Shown one piece after another: positions 34,374-43,278 of a DNA stretch of 64,000 nt. Numbering within the stretch: position 1 is the stretch's first letter; the number at the start of each line of letters is the position of its first letter. Position numbers and translations under genes: made by a program. Below the pieces are notes generated by a model. The model had not been told where the DNA came from, did no database searches, and saw nothing but the letters and a program-made list of their open reading frames with translations. The DNA is from Pseudidiomarina atlantica (GTDB lineage Bacteria; Pseudomonadota; Gammaproteobacteria; Enterobacterales; Alteromonadaceae): contig NZ_JPIN01000002.1 of NCBI RefSeq assembly GCF_000753735.1, positions 124,001 through 188,000 on the forward strand. Direction: 5' to 3'.

Positions 34374-36239
34374 GTGAACAAAGCTAAATTAGCCGCTGCG
34401 ATTTCGTTGGCGTTATTGGTCAGTGCATGCTCAGAAGCACCAAGCAATGACGACGCGCAAACGCAAAATCAGCAAGCCCAACAAACTGCACCAGCCGCGC
34501 CTTCAGCCGAGGTTATCGCCGCTGAATCAGAAAAAGCCAATCAGTTATTTGAAGACATTTTCATGGAAAATGTCATGCGCAGCCCAATGTTCCAAACCCG
34601 CCTAGGTATCGAAGATGACCAAGACAAATGGGACGATATTTCCGAAGCCAGCGCCGCTGAAGACCTCGAGCTTACCAAGCAACACCTCGCCCAAATCAAT
34701 GCGATTGACCCTGCCAAGCTGAACGAGCAAACGCGCTTGAGCTGGCAGTTGATGAAGCAAGAGCTCGAAGAAGAAATTGCAGACTACCAATGGCGCCATT
34801 ACAACTACCCAGTCAATCAAATGTTTGGCATGCACTCAGGCGTTGCGTCATTGCTCATCAACCAGCATCGCATTCAAGATGTGGACGATGCACAGGACTA
34901 TATCGCGCGCTTGAATGGCCTACCTGAATTGTTCACACAACTCGAAGATGCCCTCAAGTTACGTGCAGAAAAGGGCATTATCGCACCTAAGTTTGTCTAT
35001 CCGTACGTGATTAGCGATAGCAAAAACATCATCAGTGGCGCGCCATTCGATGACGGCGAAGCCAGTGCCTTGTGGGAAGACTTCAACACTAAAATCGGCA
35101 ACCTCGATATTGAAGAAGCGCAATTCCAAGAGCTGCAGTCGCAAGCGCGCACAGCAATGCTGGAATCGGTTAAACCTGCCTATGAAAGCCTGATTGCTGC
35201 GGTTGAAGAGCTGGAACAGCAAGCCGATACCAAAGACGGCGCCTGGAAATTCCCAGACGGCGAAGCGTTTTACAACAATGCGTTGCAGCGCACTACCACC
35301 ACTGACCTCACCGCTGAAGAAATTCATCAAATCGGTTTGAGCGAAGTCGACCGCATTCACAATGAAATGCGCGAAATCATGGCGAAAGTGGGATACGAAG
35401 GCACCTTGCAAGAGTTCTTCGTACACATGCGTAATAACCAAGACTTTATCTATCCGGATACCGCAGAAGGTCGCGAACGATACCTAAAAGAAGCGACCGC
35501 GCTGATTGATACCATGCGGACCCGCCTCGATGAACTGTTCATCACCAAGCCAAAATCCGACATGATCGTCAAAGCGGTGGAACCCTTCCGTGAAAAATCA
35601 GCAGGTAAGGCGTTCTATCAGCGTCCGTCAGCGGATGGCACGCGCCCAGGCATCTATTATGCGAACTTGTACGATATGGCCTCGATGCCAACCTACCAGA
35701 TGGAAGCTTTGGCTTACCACGAAGGGATCCCAGGGCACCACATGCAAATCGCCATTCAGCAGGAGTTAGAAGACATTCCAAGCTTCCGCAAATTCGGTGG
35801 CGTGACGGCATACTCTGAAGGTTGGGGCTTGTACACCGAATTGTTACCGAAAGAGATCGGCTTCTATGAAGACCCTTACTCTGACTTTGGTCGCTTGGCG
35901 ATGGAACTGTGGCGCGCAGTGCGTTTGGTGGTCGACACTGGTATTCACGCCAAACAATGGACGCGCGAAGAAAGCATCGATTTTTACGTGAACAACACGC
36001 CAAACGCCGAAGCGGACGCGCGTAAAATGGTCGAGCGCCACATTGTGATGCCAAGCCAAGCAACGGCTTACAAAATTGGCATGAATAAGATCTTGGAACT
36101 GCGTGAGAAAGCCAAAACCGCCCTCGGTGATGACTTTGATATCCGCGAATTCCACGACGTGGTGTTAGCGAACGGCCCAGTACCTTTAAATGTACTTGAG
36201 CAGTTTGTTGACGACTACATTGCCGAAAAGCAGGGTTAA
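34374..36239 (+). CDS. DUF885-family lipoprotein, probable metallopeptidase
   Basis: 621 residues from GTG 34374, chosen because AGGAGAGA precedes it and the protein then begins with a lipoprotein signal (LLVSAC, Cys near residue 19); a TTG frame 27 codons earlier has no such support. After a Gln/Ala-rich linker the DUF885 domain extends to the end. YHEGIPGHHMQIAIQQEL near 460 is the family signature and resembles a zinc-peptidase HExxH-like helix, and AYSEGWGLYTELL near 495 supplies a likely third ligand. Family members are annotated as dipeptidyl or oligo-peptidases on limited evidence. It would be anchored in the outer or inner membrane, facing the periplasm. It diverges from the ECF sigma gene and converges with an SDR gene 8 bases away. 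Confidence 0.87.
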   Translation: MNKAKLAAAISLALLVSACSEAPSNDDAQTQNQQAQQTAPAAPSAEVIAAESEKANQLFEDIFMENVMRSPMFQTRLGIEDDQDKWDDISEASAAEDLELTKQHLAQINAIDPAKLNEQTRLSWQLMKQELEEEIADYQWRHYNYPVNQMFGMHSGVASLLINQHRIQDVDDAQDYIARLNGLPELFTQLEDALKLRAEKGIIAPKFVYPYVISDSKNIISGAPFDDGEASALWEDFNTKIGNLDIEEAQFQELQSQARTAMLESVKPAYESLIAAVEELEQQADTKDGAWKFPDGEAFYNNALQRTTTTDLTAEEIHQIGLSEVDRIHNEMREIMAKVGYEGTLQEFFVHMRNNQDFIYPDTAEGRERYLKEATALIDTMRTRLDELFITKPKSDMIVKAVEPFREKSAGKAFYQRPSADGTRPGIYYANLYDMASMPTYQMEALAYHEGIPGHHMQIAIQQELEDIPSFRKFGGVTAYSEGWGLYTELLPKEIGFYEDPYSDFGRLAMELWRAVRLVVDTGIHAKQWTREESIDFYVNNTPNAEADARKMVERHIVMPSQATAYKIGMNKILELREKAKTALGDDFDIREFHDVVLANGPVPLNVLEQFVDDYIAEKQG

Positions 36240-36247
36240 TTTCCTGC

Positions 36248-37048
36248 TTAAGCGCGCGCCAACCAGCGGTTGATTGCACGTACCAGCGAGCTCGGCGCGA
36301 GCTTGCTGGCCAGCAGCATCCGTTTGGTTTGGCCGCCGACCGGCCAATGCACGCGGTTGCCGCGATAGTAGGCCATGCGCACTACTGTCTCGGCAACATC
36401 CTCGGGGGCTAAGCGCACCCCCAAACGCCGCATGGTCGGCGTGGTTTCACCTTCGACCATGCGTGTTTGTACGAATAACGGCATGACGTCGAGCACGTTA
36501 ATGCCTTTGTCTTGCCATTCAAGGTTCAGTGCTTCGGTGAGGCCGCGCACGGCAAACTTGCTGGTCGAATAACTGACCAGCGCCGGTTGTCCGTATATGG
36601 CACTGGCCGAACTCATATTAATCACCCGCGCACCAACGCGGCTACCAGCAGCGGCTTCGAGATGCGGTAAGGCGTGATAGCAGCCGGCGAGTACGCCCTG
36701 CACATTCACCCGTAACAGGCGTTCATGGTCTTCAATAGCAGTCGCGGTAAAATCCCCCGAGCACAACACTCCAGCATTGTTAAACACCACATTAATGCCG
36801 CCGCCTTCAGTGGTTTCGGCGAAGCGTGCTAACGCCGCGCACCACGAATCGTTGTCAGTGACATCGAGTTCACCGCGCATAAAGTTGCCATAAAAGTTGA
36901 CGGGCACATCACCGGCGAGCTGCTCGAGCGCGGCGCTGTCGATATCGAAAGCTCCCACTCGCCAGCCCTCATGTAAAAAGCGTAACGCCGTTGCGCGGCC
37001 AATTCCGGCAGCCGCACCTGAAATGAAAATACTGGGTCGAGCGGACAT
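36248..37048 (-). CDS. Short-chain dehydrogenase/reductase (classical SDR)
   Basis: 266 residues. The NAD(P)-binding motif is SGAAAGIGRATALRF near 11-25. NNAGVL near 90 is the structural NNAG motif. The catalytic triad shows Ser in MSSASAIYG near 142 and Tyr/Lys in SYSTSKFAVRG near 158-162. The C-terminus ends with a basic stretch (RAINRWLARA). It is a cytoplasmic NAD(P)H-dependent oxidoreductase of unknown substrate. It stands alone, with hipBA diverging upstream and the DUF885 gene converging downstream. Confidence 0.92.
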   Translation of the reverse strand: MSARPSIFISGAAAGIGRATALRFLHEGWRVGAFDIDSAALEQLAGDVPVNFYGNFMRGELDVTDNDSWCAALARFAETTEGGGINVVFNNAGVLCSGDFTATAIEDHERLLRVNVQGVLAGCYHALPHLEAAAGSRVGARVINMSSASAIYGQPALVSYSTSKFAVRGLTEALNLEWQDKGINVLDVMPLFVQTRMVEGETTPTMRRLGVRLAPEDVAETVVRMAYYRGNRVHWPVGGQTKRMLLASKLAPSSLVRAINRWLARA

Positions 37049-37207
37049 ATAAGTTCCATTTATTGAGTATCAAGTCGTCATTCATTATCAACGCCTTTGC
37101 AACAAGAGGTCAACGACTGTGCACAATTAATTCGAAACTTTAATAGGTAAAATATGACGAAATAATTGCTAAAACGCCAAATAATACTACTATAGAGGCA
37201 AGTCATA

Positions 37208-37513
37208 GTGAGAGTAACAGTCATGCAAGTAGTGAATGAATTTCATCAGGTCGTTGGCGAGCTTATCAAGCGCCATCGCGCGCAACGTATGGATCAGCGT
37301 GAGTTGGCAGCACGTATTGGGTGCAGCCAGCGCACTTTGACCCGTATTGAACAGGGACAACCGGTCAACTCAGAAACGTTATTCACGGCTTTAGCGGTGC
37401 TAGGGCAACTTGATGCATTTATGCAAGTTGCGGATGAAAAATTGCGCGCCGCCAGTCATTTGCCAGAGCGCAAACGCCAAACCGCCGATAGTGAGCTTGA
37501 TGATGATTTCTAG
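37208..37513 (+). CDS. hipB: HipB-like antitoxin / XRE repressor
   Basis: 101 residues from GTG 37208 or 96 from ATG 37223; the start is uncertain because neither has a strong RBS. The helix-turn-helix is plain: QRELAARIGCSQRTLTRIEQ near 38-57, followed by ETLFTALAVLGQL, as in HipB. Its stop overlaps the start of hipA (37500-37513). HipB normally neutralises HipA kinase and represses the operon. It is preceded by an AT-rich region (37080-37200) suited to a promoter. Confidence 0.88.
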   Translation: MRVTVMQVVNEFHQVVGELIKRHRAQRMDQRELAARIGCSQRTLTRIEQGQPVNSETLFTALAVLGQLDAFMQVADEKLRAASHLPERKRQTADSELDDDF

Positions 37514-38717
37514 TGCTTATGTATTTATCGAGGGACTTGCGGCAGAGCCTATCATCTGTGGGCGTATCGAACTGGATGCTACGGCGAACATTGGGCGCTT
37601 CATTTACGGTCGCTCCTACCTTGAACGCGCGGATGCTTTTGCCCTCGACCCAATTCATTTACCACTGACCAGCGGCACTAAAACCTGCACTTTACAGCAT
37701 GGCCTATTCGGAGTCTTGAGCGATGCGGGCGCAGATGCGTGGGGACGCAAACTGATTTTGCAGTTGCACTCCACACAACCGCACAATGAACTCGAGTTTT
37801 TAATCGTGGGTGCTGGTATGGGGGTGGGCGCCATTAGCTTTAGCCTATCGCGCGACAAAGCAAAGGCTAAGCAGTCACCGAATACGCTGCAAGATATCGA
37901 GCTTTTGTTACAGGGTAAAAATAAAATCCTTGCGGCTGAAGACGTATCAGATGCCGTTAAACAAGCTTTCATTTACGGCTCAAGTATGGGCGGCGCACGC
38001 CCCAAAACTCTACTTACCCACCAGCGCAACGATTACCTTGTTAAATTCAATCGCCCGGACGATATCTACAATGTGGCGCGCGTCGAGCACGCGACCATGC
38101 GTATGCTGAGTGAGCTAGAAGCTGTAACCGTAGCACCAACGCAAGTGGTCACCAGCGAGCTCGGCGAAGATCTGTTGCTGGTCGAACGTTTTGACCGTTG
38201 TGATCACAAGGTCAGCCATCATTTTATAAGTGCCAATAGCCTACTTACCGACAGTACTGTGACGCAACGAAGTCTAAAGACGTGGTACAGCTATGCGCAA
38301 CTGGCCGAGTTTTTACGTCAACACAGCAGCGTAGCAACCGACGCACATGAGTTGTATCTGCGCATGATATTTAACGTACTCATCGGCAATACCGATGACC
38401 ACGCCCGTAATCACGCCTGTATTTATGCGCTACCCGGTGCGAAGGGGCCAGCAGGTTGGCGTCTATCACCAGCGTATGATGTGCTTCCCATCAGCGCATC
38501 TGGCCAACATGCGCTTGGCATTGGCGAACACGGGCGAGCGGGAACAGTCGACAATATAGTGTCGCAAGCGCGTCGCTTTGGCGTGCAGGAGTTCAAAGCA
38601 CGTAAAATGCTACAGCAAGTGAAAGACCTCGTTGCGGAATGGCCGCATTACATGGCGAACGAAGGTGTGCATGAGGGTGATATACAGCGCTTAAAAAGCA
38701 TCATTCCTAAACTCTAA
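37500..38717 (+). CDS. hipA: HipA-type serine/threonine kinase toxin
   Basis: 405 residues from ATG 37500 (ATG 37503 is equally possible); longer frames upstream lie within hipB. The N-terminal couple_hipA domain contains LQHGLFGVLSDAGADAWG. The kinase part has the SSMGGARPKTLL loop near 160, the region that carries the autophosphorylated Ser in HipA. LVKFNRPDDIYNVARVEHA, LLLVERFDR and the catalytic LIGNTDDHARNHAC near 297 follow, then SPAYDVLPI. In E. coli HipA phosphorylates glutamyl-tRNA synthetase and induces persistence. The operon with hipB is complete and all key motifs are present, so it is probably functional. Confidence 0.93.
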   Translation: MMISSAYVFIEGLAAEPIICGRIELDATANIGRFIYGRSYLERADAFALDPIHLPLTSGTKTCTLQHGLFGVLSDAGADAWGRKLILQLHSTQPHNELEFLIVGAGMGVGAISFSLSRDKAKAKQSPNTLQDIELLLQGKNKILAAEDVSDAVKQAFIYGSSMGGARPKTLLTHQRNDYLVKFNRPDDIYNVARVEHATMRMLSELEAVTVAPTQVVTSELGEDLLLVERFDRCDHKVSHHFISANSLLTDSTVTQRSLKTWYSYAQLAEFLRQHSSVATDAHELYLRMIFNVLIGNTDDHARNHACIYALPGAKGPAGWRLSPAYDVLPISASGQHALGIGEHGRAGTVDNIVSQARRFGVQEFKARKMLQQVKDLVAEWPHYMANEGVHEGDIQRLKSIIPKL

Positions 38718-38725
38718 AAAACGGT

Positions 38726-38750
38726 ATTGCGAACTATTCGCATTTGCATT
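38726..38750. promoter_or_regulatory. Probable Fur box before the siderophore receptor
   Basis: ATTGCGAACTATTCGCATTTG followed by CATT reads, on the other strand, AATGCAAATGCG then AATAGTTCGCAAT. This fits the interrupted AAT-rich palindrome of gammaproteobacterial Fur sites. It lies about 50 bases before the receptor start, where an iron-bound Fur dimer would block transcription. No footprint-level precision is claimed. Confidence 0.7.
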
Positions 38751-38798
38751 AAGATCCCCGGCATCCAAAATGAACAGATGCCAAAGAGGATCTAAGTT

Positions 38799-40955
38799 GT
38801 GAAAATGCTGTCTCGTGTTGCCGTAGCCGTAAGTATCGCCCTGACACCACAAGCTTTTGCTGCCGAATTGCCAGAACCGCAAACGGTGGAAGCCATGGAA
38901 CGCCTCGAAATTCGTGGTGAACAACAAAGTGGCTATTTATCGAAAGACCAACAATCTGCCTCGAAGCTCGATTTGAGCATCAAAGAAACGCCGCAAACTG
39001 TTACCGTTATTACCGCCGAAAAACTGAAAGACTTTGCCCTTCACGATTTGAACAGTGCGTTGGAAAACTCCGCTACCATTAACGTCGAGCAAGTCGAAAG
39101 CGACCGCACCTACTACACCTCGCGTGGCTTCGCGGTGAATAACTTTCAAATCGACGGCTTAGGCTTACCGCTCGTCAATGACAACACCCACGGTCGCATC
39201 GACGCCGCCTTGTACGAACGGATTGAAGTGGTGCACGGTGCCAATGGCGTGATGACCGGTATCGGTAGTCCGTCGGCGACGGTCAACTTGGTCCGCAAAC
39301 GTCCACAAAGCGAAACGAAAGGCTATGTGAGCGCCACCGCGGGCTCGTGGAACAGCTATCGTTTAGAAGCCGATTATTCAGCGGTGGTCAACGATGCGCT
39401 GCGCGTGCGTGCAGTGGTGGTTGCTGACGACCGCGAGTCCTACCTCGACCGTTACGCCAACGCTAGCCAAGTGTTCTATGCCGTTGCGGACTATGCGCCA
39501 ACGCGTGACACCTTGATCACCTTTGGCCACAGCGAAACCAATAGCGAAACCGACGGCAACCTATGGGGCGCATTGACCCTTTATTACGGCGACGGCACGC
39601 CCACCAACTTCGAAGCCAGCACCAACATTGCCGCCGATTGGTCAGAGTGGAACGTGAAAGAAAGCCGCAGCTTCATCGACATTGAAACTGCATTAAGCGA
39701 TTACTGGAACCTACGTGTTGCTTACAACCGGGTGCGCACCGACGAAGACAGCTATCTGTTCTATACCTACTTGGCAGACCCAGCGGCAGGACTCGACCCA
39801 GAAACCGGCTTGGGCTTAATCGGCTATGGCAGTGAATACGATCTTGACGACAAACAAGACACCTTCGATGCCTACTTAAGCGGAACCTTCAGTGCCTTTG
39901 GTCAAGAGCACCAATTGGTAGTGGGCGCTAACTACGCACGCTTGGACTACATCGACACAAGCCTGTATGACTTTCACACCGGCAATGGCTTTCCAGTCAT
40001 GCCAGCATTAGAGGACTGGAACGGCAACACGCCATTCCCAGAATTCACCGATGGCCTAGCGGGAAGTGATATCGAGAACACGCAAAAAGCAGTGTACCTG
40101 CAAGGGCGTTTCTCGTTGACTGACGACTTGAAAGTACTCGCTGGTGGCCGCTACAACAGCTTCGAAACCGCAGGGTTTGGCTACGACGTTGACCAAAGCC
40201 GCGACGAGAGCGAGTTCGTGCCTTACTTTGGCGTGACCTACGCGGTCAATGACGCGCTTACTGTTTACGGCTCGTATACCGAAACTTTTATGGCGCAAAA
40301 CTTGCGCGACGAGAACTTTGAACGCTTACCTGCGTTGACCGGTAAAAACAGCGAAATCGGCTTTAAAACTGACCTGTTTGACGGCGCCGCATTGCTGTCG
40401 GCGGCCTACTTTAATGTACAGCAAGAAAACCTTGGCGTGGGTGCGGGCGATGTCGTGAATCCAGCCACTGGCGTACCGGAGCCGGTCTATCGTGCTGTTG
40501 AGGGTATCGAAAGCAAAGGCTTCGAGGTTGAGCTCGCTGGCGAAATTCTCCCAGGACTACAAGGTAACGTTGCGTTGACCTCGTTTGCCGTCGACGGTGA
40601 TCAGTTGGTTGAAGACTACACCCCTGAGAACCTGTTCCGTAGCTCGCTCACCTACCGTCCGACGGGCTTCGACAAATTAAAATTGGGCGCCACCTACATT
40701 TGGCAAGACACTATTTCGCGGGTGCAAGGCACTGTGGGTGAGATGTATGCCAACGCTGGTGACACTATTGTCACCACCCAAGATGCCTATGGCCGCTTGA
40801 ATCTGATGGCAAGCTATCAAGTCACCGACGCCATGCTGGTGAGCTTCAACGTCAATAATGCAACGGACGAAAAGTACCTGAACAGCTTACTCTGGGCGCA
40901 GGGCTACTACGGCGCTGAACGTAACTTCTCAGCTAACCTAACGTACGCATTCTAA
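38799..40955 (+). CDS. TonB-dependent siderophore receptor
   Basis: 718 residues, started at GTG 38799 (AGAGGA eight bases upstream); ATG 38805 is the alternative. A signal peptide ends near QAFAAE. The plug domain has the siderophore-type signature SIKETPQTVTVITAEKL near 55, YTSRGFAVNNFQIDGLGL near 105, and YERIEVVHGANGVMTGIGSP near 145. The C-terminus ends in the usual aromatic (NLTYAF). It resembles FhuE/FpvA-type ferric-siderophore receptors without the extra signalling domain. A Fur box precedes it, and a PepSY membrane protein follows after 16 bases, a common pairing for uptake and cytoplasmic-membrane reduction of ferric siderophores. Confidence 0.94.
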   Translation: MKMLSRVAVAVSIALTPQAFAAELPEPQTVEAMERLEIRGEQQSGYLSKDQQSASKLDLSIKETPQTVTVITAEKLKDFALHDLNSALENSATINVEQVESDRTYYTSRGFAVNNFQIDGLGLPLVNDNTHGRIDAALYERIEVVHGANGVMTGIGSPSATVNLVRKRPQSETKGYVSATAGSWNSYRLEADYSAVVNDALRVRAVVVADDRESYLDRYANASQVFYAVADYAPTRDTLITFGHSETNSETDGNLWGALTLYYGDGTPTNFEASTNIAADWSEWNVKESRSFIDIETALSDYWNLRVAYNRVRTDEDSYLFYTYLADPAAGLDPETGLGLIGYGSEYDLDDKQDTFDAYLSGTFSAFGQEHQLVVGANYARLDYIDTSLYDFHTGNGFPVMPALEDWNGNTPFPEFTDGLAGSDIENTQKAVYLQGRFSLTDDLKVLAGGRYNSFETAGFGYDVDQSRDESEFVPYFGVTYAVNDALTVYGSYTETFMAQNLRDENFERLPALTGKNSEIGFKTDLFDGAALLSAAYFNVQQENLGVGAGDVVNPATGVPEPVYRAVEGIESKGFEVELAGEILPGLQGNVALTSFAVDGDQLVEDYTPENLFRSSLTYRPTGFDKLKLGATYIWQDTISRVQGTVGEMYANAGDTIVTTQDAYGRLNLMASYQVTDAMLVSFNVNNATDEKYLNSLLWAQGYYGAERNFSANLTYAF

Positions 40956-40971
40956 GGACTTTATTAGCGTT

Positions 40972-42099
40972 ATGAGCATACGAAAATCACTGCATAAGTG
41001 GCATGGCTGGTTGGGGATCATTTTTATGATCCCCTTTCTGCTTATTTGCCTGACCGGAAGTATTCTGGTGTTTAAAAAAGAACTCGACAGCGTGTTGTTG
41101 CCTGAGGTCGCGACTTTAGCGCCGTCGGACGCGCCCCGTTTACCATTTGACACCCTGAAGAACCGCGTCAATGAACAGTTACCTGACTATGAAATAGGCA
41201 GTTGGGAAATCTTTCCCGCTGGGCATGACGAAGCCGATCGTGTTTTCGTAATCAAAGAAGGCACCGACATTTGGCACAAGGTGCATTTGAATCCATACAC
41301 TGGCGAGTTACAGAGCCAACCCACCGAGCCGAGCCACTACTTTACCGACTGGCTGGTAGAGCTGCATTACACCTTGTTATTGAACGACATTGAGTGGCTT
41401 GAATTTAACTTTGCCACTGAGCACTTAGGCCTGCTCATCGGCTTAACGCTGGGGCTATTTTTGTTGTTTATGGGCGTGTCGGGGCTGATCATGTACCGCC
41501 GTTTTTGGGCACGCTTTTTCACCCTGCGCTGGAACCAGCGCATGTTAGTGGTATTTAGCGATCTGCATAAAATGGCCGGCACCTTTGCCTCACCTGTGTT
41601 ACTGGTGCTAGGTATTACTGGCGTCTATTACAACGGCCTGATTTTTTACGAAGAGTGGACCGAACATGGCGGCGGCCAAGCCCATCACATCATGACCGAA
41701 CGCTTGTATAGCGATCAGGTCAACATTGATGAGCTGGTGGCCGATAGTCGTGAGCGCATCGAGGACTTTAAACCGACGTACTTGCTGTTCCCGTTCGAAC
41801 CGGAATTGCCGTTCACGGTGTTTGGCCGCGCGCCTACCGCGAACCCCTTGCTCAGCAACTACGGCAGCGTATCGAACTACGATGCCTTTAGCGGTGACTA
41901 CCTGAGCACCTATAACCTGAACGAGCAGGGCGTGGGCATGAAGACGCTCGATGCCTTCCGTCGTCTGCACTTCGGCACTTGGGGCGGACTTGCGGTGAAA
42001 ATTTGGTATAGCTTTGTTGGCGTACTGCCGCTACTGTTGGCGATTACCGGCACCTATATTTGGTGGCAGCGCCGCAACAAGCGGGCGCGCAAGCGCTAA
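40972..42099 (+). CDS. PepSY-associated membrane protein, probable siderophore iron reductase
   Basis: 375 residues with four main membrane segments: about 10-30 (GWLGIIFMIPFLLICLTGSI), 150-172, 195-215 and 342-362. The first follows HKWHGWLG, which contains a potential haem-ligand His. The large loops hold PepSY-type repeats (KVHLNPYTGELQ near 105). The C-terminus is basic (RRNKRARKR). The family (PepSY_TM) is often found beside TonB siderophore receptors and has been linked to reduction of the imported iron complex. It is co-transcribed with the receptor under the Fur site, given the 16-base gap. Confidence 0.88.
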   Translation: MSIRKSLHKWHGWLGIIFMIPFLLICLTGSILVFKKELDSVLLPEVATLAPSDAPRLPFDTLKNRVNEQLPDYEIGSWEIFPAGHDEADRVFVIKEGTDIWHKVHLNPYTGELQSQPTEPSHYFTDWLVELHYTLLLNDIEWLEFNFATEHLGLLIGLTLGLFLLFMGVSGLIMYRRFWARFFTLRWNQRMLVVFSDLHKMAGTFASPVLLVLGITGVYYNGLIFYEEWTEHGGGQAHHIMTERLYSDQVNIDELVADSRERIEDFKPTYLLFPFEPELPFTVFGRAPTANPLLSNYGSVSNYDAFSGDYLSTYNLNEQGVGMKTLDAFRRLHFGTWGGLAVKIWYSFVGVLPLLLAITGTYIWWQRRNKRARKR

Positions 42100-42126
42100 A
42101 GAACGGCCGAGACTCACATTGCTTGA

Positions 42127-42146
42127 TTGTACAATGTTCAGTACAA
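42127..42146. promoter_or_regulatory. Operator-like inverted repeat before yefM
   Basis: TTGTAC-N8-GTACAA (42127-42132 and 42141-42146) includes a TGTACA core at 42128-42133. The E. coli YefM/YoeB operator uses the same TGTACA core. It lies 34 bases before the predicted yefM start, in the promoter position expected for autorepression. Confidence 0.6.
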
Positions 42147-42179
42147 TGATTGTGTTATTCGCTAGCACAAGGCATGTTT

Positions 42180-42449
42180 ATGACCGTTAAAGTTATCACC
42201 TACAGCGAAGCGCGAGCAGCGCTTAAAGGTCACATGGAGGCCGTTGCCGAAGACCATATTCCAACGGTGATTACCAGTCAGCGAGGGCGTCCAGTAGTGA
42301 TGCTCTCATTGGAAGACTATACCAGCATGGAAGAGACCATCCACCTGCTTAGCTCGCCTGCCAACGCTAGCCGTTTGGCAGAATCCATCGAGCAATTTAA
42401 GCAAGGTAAGGCTTCGCAGCGGGGCCTTATCGATGACCAAGAAGACTGA
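42180..42449 (+). CDS. yefM: YefM/Phd-family antitoxin
   Basis: 89 residues from ATG 42180; ATG 42174 and a further upstream codon are possible. The N-terminal Phd/YefM fold shows ITYSEARAALKGHMEAVAED and TVITSQRGRPVVMLSLEDY, which is the family core. The C-terminal tail (ESIEQFKQGKASQRGL) is the part that wraps the toxin. It binds DNA through its N-terminus and autorepresses. It overlaps yoeB by 17 bases. Confidence 0.93.
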   Translation: MTVKVITYSEARAALKGHMEAVAEDHIPTVITSQRGRPVVMLSLEDYTSMEETIHLLSSPANASRLAESIEQFKQGKASQRGLIDDQED

Positions 42450-42708
42450 GTGTTTATTAAGTTGGACGCCACATGCTTGTGCAGATTACCTGTCTTGGGA
42501 AAAGCAGCCGCAAAAGCGCAAAGCGATCAACAAGCTGATCAAAGAATGCATGCGCACCCCTTTTGCCGGTTTGGGCAAACCCGAACCTCTGAAGGGCAGC
42601 CTCACGGGCTTCTGGTCACGCCGTATCGACCGTGAACACCGTTTAGTCTATCACTACGAAGAGGGGCATTTGACGATACTGCAATGCCGTTATCACTATG
42701 AAAAATAA
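42433..42708 (+). CDS. yoeB: YoeB-family mRNA interferase toxin
   Basis: 91 residues, overlapping yefM. Sequence matches YoeB closely: INKLIKECMRTPFAGLGKPE, then LTGFWSRRIDREHRLVYHYE and the terminal CRYHYEK. The catalytic set is present: Glu in GKPEPLK, Arg in SRRID and the late His in RYHY. It cleaves mRNA in the ribosomal A site when freed from YefM. The pair is complete and probably active. Confidence 0.95.
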   Translation: MTKKTECLLSWTPHACADYLSWEKQPQKRKAINKLIKECMRTPFAGLGKPEPLKGSLTGFWSRRIDREHRLVYHYEEGHLTILQCRYHYEK

Positions 42709-42714
42709 ATTACT

Positions 42715-42822
42715 GTGTTGGCGGATACCCTCGAGCAGGAAGAAGCATTGGCGGGCGACATTCGCATTCGCTACACTGACTATGACTGGTCGTTGAATAG
42801 CCCTGAGAATGCGGGGCTCTAG
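42715..42822 (+). other. Short orphan reading frame (35 codons), possible gene fragment
   Basis: GTG 42715 opens a frame with coding-like composition (ADTLEQEEALAGDIRIRYTD, ending NSPENAGL) that stops at 42822. No RBS is obvious, and it begins 7 bases after the yoeB stop. It could be the tail of a deleted gene or a small protein. I do not recognise it. Confidence 0.3.
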
Positions 42823-42840
42823 CGCTTTTAGGAGGCAATC

Positions 42841-43275
42841 ATGTGGCGAGCTTTGATAGTGATATTGGCGATGAGCGCGCTGGTCGGCTGCGCGTCGCCC
42901 AGTACGACCAACATGATTGGCACCGCCCGCGCGCCGCTGACAGCCGACCAAGTGACCGTATATTTACAAGACCCCGCTTGCTTTGAAGCCATCGCCTTGT
43001 TGACCGCCACCAGCGACGCCTCGTTCACCTTTAGCGAACAAGCCCAAATGGACGCTGTGTTGCTGCGCTTGCGCGAAGCCGCCGCTCGAGTGGGTGCCAA
43101 CGGCGTGTTGTTGAAACGCACTGGCGAACAACGTGATGATTCGGTATACGTCGGTACTGGTGTCGGTGGCTATGGCGGCAACGTCGGCTTCGGCATCAAC
43201 ATCGGCAAATCGTTCGGGCTGATGGACAAAACCGCCGAAGGCGTGGCGATTTGGGTGTTGGAGAACTGTGATTAG
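42841..43275 (+). CDS. Small lipoprotein of unknown function
   Basis: 144 residues with RBS AGGAGG. The N-terminus is a lipoprotein signal (hydrophobic 4-15, lipobox LVGC with Cys at 17). The remaining sequence has an alpha/beta middle (MDAVLLRLREAAARVGANGV) and a glycine-rich segment (VGTGVGGYGGNVGFGINIG), ending IWVLENCD. The phrase GANGVLLKRTG resembles small surface lipoproteins with a DUF4156-like fold, but this is weak. It stands alone and converges with the PIN gene, 3 bases apart. It would sit in the envelope. Confidence 0.78.
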   Translation: MWRALIVILAMSALVGCASPSTTNMIGTARAPLTADQVTVYLQDPACFEAIALLTATSDASFTFSEQAQMDAVLLRLREAAARVGANGVLLKRTGEQRDDSVYVGTGVGGYGGNVGFGINIGKSFGLMDKTAEGVAIWVLENCD

Positions 43276-43278
43276 GAG

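Noticed and set aside
35569-36279. 236-codon open frame opposite the DUF885 gene
   Set aside because: Antisense to the conserved HEGIPGHH region of a supported gene.
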